DNA of 64,000 nucleotides from Lachnospiraceae bacterium (GTDB taxonomy: Bacteria > Bacillota > Clostridia > Lachnospirales > Lachnospiraceae): the NCBI GenBank assembly GCA_021153185.1, contig JAGKTY010000007.1, forward strand, positions 1 to 64,000, written 5' to 3'. A program made the translations under genes and the position numbers. Each line of letters starts with the position of its first letter. The stretch's first letter is position 1. The notes beneath the pieces are model-generated. The model was given only the letters and a program-made list of their open reading frames with translations, was not told where the DNA came from and made no database searches. Shown piece by piece: positions 58,250 through 64,000 of this stretch.

Positions 58250-59428
58250 TTATGCCCGCTGCATATAGTCGTGAAGCACTTTTGCCCTGTTTGCCCACGT
58301 TTCCGACTGCATTGCAAGGCGAAATCCCGCATCTGCAATCTGTTGTCCCTTCTCCAGATTCTCAAGCATACGCCCGACATAATCCGGCATTTTTTTAAGC
58401 ACGCGCGGATCGTAAACCATGCAATTCACTCCGTCCTGAAGAAAAGCGCGCAAATACGCATTCGTATCAGTCAGGCATATAGCGCCGTTACACATCGAAT
58501 TGTAAATCCTATCGTGCGCTCCTTCCTTAAACCAAGGCATCACATTGATGGAAATCTTACTCTTTGCGATTGCCTGAAGACAGGAATGGGAATTCATTTC
58601 TCCTTCCATGATCAGGTTTTCTTTATGGTCACATTCCAGCTCTTCCCACCTGCCGCCGCACACATGAACCTGATAGCCATGGTCAACAAGTGTCTTTACG
58701 ACATCACGCCTTAATACATGCCTTACAATGAGGTCAATAAACGAAATGTTTGGCATCGTCATCTTCAAATCCTCATGCGTTGCCTCCGGTATTTCCCGTC
58801 TGATGTGTTTTGTACACACATCAATGACATTCTTCTCCGGGTCAGCCATCAGTTCATCTATCATTCCCTGATAAAAAAGTGCGTATTCTTCTCCGTTACG
58901 GTTCTTAAATTTGTCAAATCTTGACGGCGAAGCATAATTACCGGTCATAACAAGGTCAAACGGGCGCTCTTTTAGCGGCAGATAATCTCCCGTTTCATAG
59001 AGACTCGTTCCCGCAAGCGGCAGAAAGCCACCTTGACAAACTTCCGGGAAATAGTGCGAAAGAAACCGGCTATGCTCCATATCGATACTGAACTGGACAT
59101 ACCGCTTCGGCCTTTTGGAAAGCAGCTCGTAGTAGTACATCGGATGATCCACCACGATATTGTAAAACGGAATCTCAAACGCATCCCATAAAAGCACCCC
59201 GTCCTCATCGATAAACTGCACTTCTCCGCTGATTCCATGAAAATTAAAGGCAACAGCGACCGTGTTGCCTCTTTCTAAAAACCGCAGGAGCTTTGCTGAA
59301 TGCTCCCACGGTTTTTCTAAGTCATATACAAATACTTCATGTCCGAGCGTCTCAAACGCTTTTGCAAGCTGCAAGGAAAAATAGCCCTGCGTCTCAATGT
59401 CGCCCTCAAACAAAACAATCTTTTTCAT
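58250..59428 (-). CDS. Glycosyltransferase of the CgeB/GT4-like type
   Basis: 392-residue GT-B-like protein with an N-terminal IVLFEGDIETQGYFSLQL strand and a C-terminal nucleotide-sugar region (VNVMPWFKEGAHDRIYNSMCNGAI is family-typical in part, with the EGAHDRIYNSM Glu). CgeB proteins act in spore-coat glycosylation. The ATG 59428 overlaps the HD hydrolase stop by 4 bp. Donor and acceptor unknown. Confidence 0.78.
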   Translation of the reverse strand: MKKIVLFEGDIETQGYFSLQLAKAFETLGHEVFVYDLEKPWEHSAKLLRFLERGNTVAVAFNFHGISGEVQFIDEDGVLLWDAFEIPFYNIVVDHPMYYYELLSKRPKRYVQFSIDMEHSRFLSHYFPEVCQGGFLPLAGTSLYETGDYLPLKERPFDLVMTGNYASPSRFDKFKNRNGEEYALFYQGMIDELMADPEKNVIDVCTKHIRREIPEATHEDLKMTMPNISFIDLIVRHVLRRDVVKTLVDHGYQVHVCGGRWEELECDHKENLIMEGEMNSHSCLQAIAKSKISINVMPWFKEGAHDRIYNSMCNGAICLTDTNAYLRAFLQDGVNCMVYDPRVLKKMPDYVGRMLENLEKGQQIADAGFRLAMQSETWANRAKVLHDYMQRA

Positions 59429-59967
59429 TCGTCCCATCCTAATCCCCTTGCGAGTGACAGATATTCTTCTTCCACTGCCGTAAAGGCTTCCACAAAAAAC
59501 TTCGGCTTTGATGCAAGCGGCAATCTCGTCTCAAACAAATCCTCCCCCATATAGTGATAGAATTCGTTGGAAAGCATCGCATCATCCACCTGCCTGATCA
59601 GGCTTTCCTCCTGCGCATCCGGAAGTCTGCCCAAAAATCTCATATAGATTTCATCCTGCAGGACCTTTTCATAAGCCAGGTACTCCTGCAGATGCTGCTT
59701 GACGGGTCTTGTAATATCCGCAAGATATGCCTCCGAGCCATCATGCAACAGACATGCAAACGCAACAAAATCACTATATGCTCTCGCTTTTGCTTCGTTG
59801 CAGCAGCCGATGCAATGCTGCGCTACCGAATAAAACTCCGGAAAATGTCCGTTTGCCCTCGTCATAAGTGACAAGGGATGTGCGATATCACAAAGTCTGA
59901 TCTGCGCTCTATTTGGTTTTGCAGGATAAAAATGAATCCCTGAATACGTTGTTATGTAGTCTGACAT
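59425..59967 (-). CDS. HD-domain hydrolase (YfbR-like)
   Basis: 180-residue HD-superfamily protein. HD ligands are in SVAQHC, LLHDGSEA and the later QVDDAML; the segment LADITRPVKQ is shared with 5'-deoxynucleotidase YfbR-like proteins. Predicted phosphohydrolase of dNMPs. It overlaps the glycosyltransferase gene and lies 3 bp after the SCP-domain gene, so part of that operon. Confidence 0.85.
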   Translation of the reverse strand: MSDYITTYSGIHFYPAKPNRAQIRLCDIAHPLSLMTRANGHFPEFYSVAQHCIGCCNEAKARAYSDFVAFACLLHDGSEAYLADITRPVKQHLQEYLAYEKVLQDEIYMRFLGRLPDAQEESLIRQVDDAMLSNEFYHYMGEDLFETRLPLASKPKFFVEAFTAVEEEYLSLARGLGWDE

Positions 59968-59970
59968 CGT

Positions 59971-60672
59971 CTATTTCTTTGCCAAAAATGCTACCCAGTA
60001 TAAATGGCCGTCCTTTCCCATATAGCAGGCTGTACCTACTTTGTTGTATCCCGATTTGCAAATGATCGCATGCTGCGATTTATTCTTTGACCAAGCCTCC
60101 ACCGTTGCTTTCGGTGTCAAATATTTGCGCGCAATGAGCTGCGATGCTTTCTTCCAAGGATAATGCACGCTGATTGCCGAAAACGGAGAAGAATTGTTTA
60201 ATCTGGTTGTGCGGAAGCGCACTGCAATTTCCTTGGAACGTTTCTCGGCGGCTTTATTTAATTCTGTTTCCTTCTGGAGTGGCGGCAGGCCGTATTTGGC
60301 ACGCTCGTAATTGATGTAATGCACCAGCCGGCTCGCATAGACATCCTGCATGTTGGATACCGTTACCGTGCAGCGGTATGTACGGTTTCCGTATTTGGCG
60401 GTAATTGTTGTTGTTCCTGCCTTCACGCCATAGACGCGTCCGTAAATATCGACATACGCCACATTCGGCTTGCTTGAAGTCCATTTCACATAACCGGATA
60501 CGACATTGCCGCTTGAATCGAGAATGCGCAAATCTTCCGTATCATGGATATATATCTTTGCAGATGTCTTGTTGATTCTTGTCTTCGCCTGCGCCTCCGT
60601 ATGCATACCAAGCACAAGGAGCATGCAAAGACAACACATCATCAGAATTTGTCCGAGTATTTTTCTTTTCAC
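59971..60672 (-). CDS. Secreted Big_2-SCP/CAP-domain protein
   Basis: 233 residues with a signal peptide (about 1-29, ending EAQAK), a Big_2 immunoglobulin-like domain (about 30-108, VKWTSSKPNVAYVD) and a CAP/SCP domain (about 120-233) with INYERAKYGLPPL, SRAHAIICKSGYN-like HAIICKSGYNKVG and the closing WVAFLAK. GTG 60672 is the start, with GGGAG eight bases upstream. It is 12 bp downstream of the BspA-like gene and likely surface-exposed. Function unknown. Confidence 0.85.
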   Translation of the reverse strand: MKRKILGQILMMCCLCMLLVLGMHTEAQAKTRINKTSAKIYIHDTEDLRILDSSGNVVSGYVKWTSSKPNVAYVDIYGRVYGVKAGTTTITAKYGNRTYRCTVTVSNMQDVYASRLVHYINYERAKYGLPPLQKETELNKAAEKRSKEIAVRFRTTRLNNSSPFSAISVHYPWKKASQLIARKYLTPKATVEAWSKNKSQHAIICKSGYNKVGTACYMGKDGHLYWVAFLAKK

Positions 60673-60684
60673 TGCTTTTTCTCC

Positions 60685-62598
60685 CTACTTTTTTATCTTG
60701 ACGCTCTTTCCCTGGCCCTTATTGCTAAACCGTTTTTTGTAGGAAAGGAACTTTGTCTTTGACAGTTTCGGCAAATAAATGACTGCTTTTTGATGGATTC
60801 CCTGAAACGCCTTTTTCCCAACAGACTTGACATTTATGCCGCGAATTTTAATCTTTTTCAGGTTTTTACAGCCGGAAAATGCATATTTCCCGATTCGCGT
60901 CACGCTGCCTGCCACGGTCACCGATTTTAGCTTTTTACAATCCTGAAACGCATAAGCATCCACACAATCTACCGTAAAGGTGCCGCCATAGCAACTTATG
61001 GTGCTTGGTATTGTCACCTGCGTTCGATTCTTATTAACCGGCCTGATATACGAAACCTTCAGATTGCCCGGTATCACAGAGAGAATACGGTAGAGTCCGC
61101 CATCATACTGCTCAATGGCTCCAACCAGATCCGTCGTCGGATTGAATCCCGGCTGATAATCCCAATTGATAATTTTGTACCGGATGCCGTTTGCCACCGC
61201 ATACTGATGGGCAGTGGAATTTTGTTCGCACAAAATAATCATCTTTGACATGTTCGTCGCCGGATCCATGCCAACGACATAATTGCCTGCGGCATCTGTC
61301 ACATATCCGAGTGCGTACTGCCCGATTTTTTCTACCGATTTGGGAATATAGATTTCCCCAATCGATGGACAATCCAAAAACGCGCGGTCGCCGATGGTCT
61401 TAAGTCCCGACACCTTATCTGCAACAATCGACACTTCCTTAAGCGAAGTATTGCCGCGGAACGCATCCTCCTGAATGGTCGTCAGCGCGGACGGAAGGAG
61501 CGCTTTTTGGTTATTGCTGCAGCCCATAAAAGCACGCTTGCCGATATTGCGGATGCCTTCGCAGAAATGAATCTGCACAAGCTGTGTCTGGTTCCGTAAA
61601 ATATCTGCCGCCACATAGTCCGTCCCAAGCGGAAAATAAGTCTCTGTACTGCCCGCTATCGGTGCATACACGACCGCATTGTTATTCCAGAAAAGAAATT
61701 CTTCAACATGCGCCAGCTTTACCAGAGTACCCGCAAAAAGCGAAGTATGTATATCCTCAAGCCTTGCCTCAGACGGCAGGTCTGCACGAATCAGTGATGT
61801 GATATTCTGTAAGCCCCTGACAGCTTGTATCGTCTTTGGAAATGTCACCCAAATAAGATTGTAGAAATACCCGATCTCGACATCACTATACCCTTCGCCG
61901 ACTGTCAGATGGGTTGCGTGGTCATAAAACAAATCGTTATCGTTGTATGGCTGCGTGGCATTATACAACTGATGCACATCATAACGCGTTGCCGGATTCG
62001 TTCCGATTTTGTCGATGGTCATTTCACCGCCGGTCGTGATGGTAAATACGTCATTGTAATTGCGCTTCGACATCCAGACATCGTCAGGAAGCACCACAGC
62101 CTCCTCCAAGGCGATTTTGGCACGATACGTTGGAAAATTGCTCATCGTATAACTTGTAAAAACCAAGCGGTATTCGACGCCTTCTACCAAATACACAGAT
62201 GTCGCATAATCTCCCTCCGCAATCAGTTTGCCCCTTTTGTAATCCGTATCATCGTCATCCTGATATACATTCATCGCCGCATCTACCGGCAGATAGGACT
62301 CCACAGGATACAAGGTCCTAAGCCTATAATATCCCGTAATATCCGGGGTAAATAGCCATGTAGAACCTCCGGATACCGCGGCTTCAAAATTGCGGTCGAC
62401 TCCCTCCGGCGCAATCTCATCCTGTAACCCGGCCGCCGCATCCTGCTCATGTGGCGTCGCATCCTGAATTGCAGCTGCCGCATTCACTGAGACCGTCACA
62501 CCACCTGTTTCCTGTGACGCATATGCACTGCTATGTATCGTAGCAGCCACAATCAAACTGAGTGCAGCTGTTACAATTGCTCTGCTCATTTTTCTCAT
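60685..62598 (-). CDS. BspA-like leucine-rich-repeat surface protein
   Basis: 637 residues. Signal peptide (about 1-30, ending SAYA-SQ), then a non-repetitive domain (to about 330) and BspA-type LRR_5 repeats in the C-terminal part (LTTIQEDAFRGNTSLKEVS, IGKYAFSGCKNLKKI), ending in a basic tail. No LPXTG or membrane anchor is seen, so it is secreted or held by charge. ATG 62598 has AAGG upstream. It heads an apparent operon with the SCP, HD and glycosyltransferase genes. Confidence 0.85.
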   Translation of the reverse strand: MRKMSRAIVTAALSLIVAATIHSSAYASQETGGVTVSVNAAAAIQDATPHEQDAAAGLQDEIAPEGVDRNFEAAVSGGSTWLFTPDITGYYRLRTLYPVESYLPVDAAMNVYQDDDDTDYKRGKLIAEGDYATSVYLVEGVEYRLVFTSYTMSNFPTYRAKIALEEAVVLPDDVWMSKRNYNDVFTITTGGEMTIDKIGTNPATRYDVHQLYNATQPYNDNDLFYDHATHLTVGEGYSDVEIGYFYNLIWVTFPKTIQAVRGLQNITSLIRADLPSEARLEDIHTSLFAGTLVKLAHVEEFLFWNNNAVVYAPIAGSTETYFPLGTDYVAADILRNQTQLVQIHFCEGIRNIGKRAFMGCSNNQKALLPSALTTIQEDAFRGNTSLKEVSIVADKVSGLKTIGDRAFLDCPSIGEIYIPKSVEKIGQYALGYVTDAAGNYVVGMDPATNMSKMIILCEQNSTAHQYAVANGIRYKIINWDYQPGFNPTTDLVGAIEQYDGGLYRILSVIPGNLKVSYIRPVNKNRTQVTIPSTISCYGGTFTVDCVDAYAFQDCKKLKSVTVAGSVTRIGKYAFSGCKNLKKIKIRGINVKSVGKKAFQGIHQKAVIYLPKLSKTKFLSYKKRFSNKGQGKSVKIKK

Positions 62599-62645
62599 AA
62601 TATTTACCTTCGTATTTCCTATCGGGCAAGCTGCCCATTTCTTAA

Positions 62646-62674
62646 AGTATACACCATAAATTGTGTTTTCACAA
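62646..62674 (-). promoter_or_regulatory. Promoter of the BspA-SCP operon
   Basis: TTGTGA (62669-62674), 17-bp spacer, TATACT (62646-62651) on the minus strand. Confidence 0.65.
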
Positions 62675-62712
62675 CGAAGAAAGCACAATTTCTGTGCAGG
62701 AAAAAAACTGAA

Positions 62713-63501
62713 TTAAACGGCTTCTCCGCTCGATAGATAGAGCCGCATTGTCTTAAGCGCCCCTTTTTCCAGTCTGGAAACCTGCGCCTGGGAAATGCCA
62801 ATCAGTTTTGACACCTCCGTCTGCGTTTTTCCCTCAAAAAAGCGCAAGGAAATAATCTCCTTTTCCCGCTCTGAAAGATGCTTCATTGCGTCGGAAAGCG
62901 CAATCCGGTTGACCCACTTCTCTTCTTTATTCTTTTTGTCGCGGATCTGGTCCATCACATAAAGCGTATCGCTTCCATCTGTATATATCGGCTCATATAA
63001 GCTCATCGGACACTGTATGGCATCAAGTGCACACACAATTTCCTCCTGCGAAACCCCGATGGCCTTAGAAATTTCCGAAAGGCTCGGTTCTCCCGCAGTC
63101 TTTTTCATCATCTGCTCCTTGGCATAAATCGCCTTATAGGCGATATCCTTAAGTGACCTCGAAACACGCACCATGTTGCTGTCACGAAGATATCTGCGGA
63201 TTTCTCCCTGAATCATCGGTACTGCATACGTAGAAAACTTTACCCCGAGCTCCGTATTAAAATTATCAATCGCCTTAATGAGTCCTACACATCCGATTTG
63301 AAACAGATCATCTGAATTTTCGCTCGTTGCGCGAAACCGCTTCATCACACTCAGAACAAGCCGCAAATTCCCCTCGATAAAAAGTTCTCTCGCCGCAAGA
63401 TCCCCCTGTTTAATCCGCACAAACAGCGCGTCTTTTTCAGCTGTTTTCAGTACGGGAAGCTTCGCTGTATTTACCCCACAAATCTCAACTTTTCCCTGCA
63501 T
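62713..63501 (-). CDS. sigG: Sporulation sigma factor SigG
   Basis: 262-residue sigma-70 family factor with regions 2 (FQIGCVGLIKAIDNFNTELG), 3 and 4 (SLRFFEGKTQTEVSKLIGIS). The start KVEICGVNTAKLPVL is the SigG signature. It directs late forespore transcription after engulfment. AGGAGG precedes the ATG. In Bacillus it follows spoIIGA-sigE; here the gene upstream is unrecognised and cut by the window. Confidence 0.95.
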   Translation of the reverse strand: MQGKVEICGVNTAKLPVLKTAEKDALFVRIKQGDLAARELFIEGNLRLVLSVMKRFRATSENSDDLFQIGCVGLIKAIDNFNTELGVKFSTYAVPMIQGEIRRYLRDSNMVRVSRSLKDIAYKAIYAKEQMMKKTAGEPSLSEISKAIGVSQEEIVCALDAIQCPMSLYEPIYTDGSDTLYVMDQIRDKKNKEEKWVNRIALSDAMKHLSEREKEIISLRFFEGKTQTEVSKLIGISQAQVSRLEKGALKTMRLYLSSGEAV

Positions 63502-63572
63502 CTTAGGCCTCCTATTTCTTTACAAAATAGGATTGCCAACAAGCAGCTTATTTATTCAATTCCAAGAAAATG

Positions 63573-64000
63573 TTAAAAAGCCTTCTTTTCCACATAATCA
63601 GGAAGTTCATCCGATAAGGTTACAAGTCGGATTCCCTTCTCTCCCTTTTCGCATTCATAGCAGGTGCCGTCTATGATGATACCGGCTTCACTGCTATACA
63701 TGGCAGCATCAAGATATTGCACGGACTCATCCGTCAAAAGGAGCACCTGCGTTCCCTTTCCGATTTTTGAGCTATCAACGCCGAGATTCGTCAAAAGCGC
63801 AAGAAACGTTTCGTCCTTCATGAGCTTATTGTCACATCCGTTTTCGATTTCCAGATATGTTTTGACATGTCCTTTGTAGAGCTGTGACAAATACGCAAAT
63901 CCATCTGTTGTGGATGCATGCGCAAGCATTTCGCGTCTGTACTCGATCGTATCTTCCTTCCACGCTGCGTACACCCCGTTTTGGCTTTGATCCGTTGCAA
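63573..64000 (-). CDS. Unknown protein, 5' part beyond the window
   Basis: The frame is open to the window end; the first codons shown are ATDQSQNGVYAAWKED and the protein ends LSDELPDYVEKKAF. No family is recognised. It lies 71 bp upstream of sigG on the same strand. Confidence 0.55.
   Translation of the reverse strand, partial: ATDQSQNGVYAAWKEDTIEYRREMLAHASTTDGFAYLSQLYKGHVKTYLEIENGCDNKLMKDETFLALLTNLGVDSSKIGKGTQVLLLTDESVQYLDAAMYSSEAGIIIDGTCYECEKGEKGIRLVTLSDELPDYVEKKAF

Overview
The window looks like chromosomal DNA of a moderate-G+C, spore-forming, probably flagellated gut Firmicute of the Lachnospiraceae (Roseburia/Agathobacter-like; this is inferred from gene content, not from a marker-gene comparison). 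Pointers are the forespore sigma factor SigG, YlmC and SpoVB-type proteins, a FapA-type protein, two HD-GYP proteins, sigma-D-like promoters, a DUF6033-like protein, DUF4317, DUF5688 and YolD-like families, a hexameric NADP-type glutamate dehydrogenase and BspA/SCP-type surface proteins. Most genes lie on the minus strand.

Layout. 0-8 kb: an S24-like repressor, LD-carboxypeptidase with a SpoVB/MurJ-type flippase, a pyridoxamine kinase/radical SAM pair, a MATE exporter and an AlkD-like repair protein. 7-13.5 kb: a signalling block with a truncated HD-GYP response regulator, a repeat-fused FapA protein, a decayed CsoR-type repressor, a VOC protein, a calcium-motif protein and a DUF6033-like protein. 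13.8-16 kb: an IS200/IS605 element with intact TnpB and a nonsense-mutated TnpA. It abuts a broken small ORF preceded by a promoter, a structured leader and a terminator. 16-26 kb: housekeeping genes (gdhA, SH3 protein, tRNA-Arg, MATE, S4 protein, PHP phosphoesterase, thioredoxin, RsmF-like methylase, SseB, DUF4317). 26-38.7 kb: a beta-glucosidase/hybrid-kinase operon, nth, a zinc-ribbon flavodoxin, PAP2 phosphatase, acyl-CoA synthetase, a lone pilin and a membrane HD-GYP protein. 38.7-53 kb: an accessory-rich stretch with an SPFH/ribbon-helix-helix pair, a methyltransferase fusion, two toxin-antitoxin modules (HigBA-like and HicAB), two TetR systems, a tandem hairpin array, REP-like elements, gene remnants and the bcp-yaaA peroxide pair. 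53-64 kb: a core block (efp, aroQ, aroK, aroE, yqeG, nrdR, ylmC, glycosyltransferase, HD hydrolase, SCP and BspA surface proteins, sigG).

How the genes fit together. aroE-aroK-aroQ are translationally coupled and run with yqeG and efp. bcp and yaaA overlap as an oxidative-stress unit. HD-GYP and FapA, together with two sigma-D-type promoters, point to a motile cell using cyclic-di-GMP signalling. The most unusual material is intergenic: a 99-bp dispersed repeat that ends the HD-GYP gene in frame, a conserved-loop hairpin family sitting at gene 3' ends, a four-unit GC-rich hairpin array, and the leader RNA in front of the interrupted ORF. There is no CRISPR array, rRNA operon or prophage in the window.
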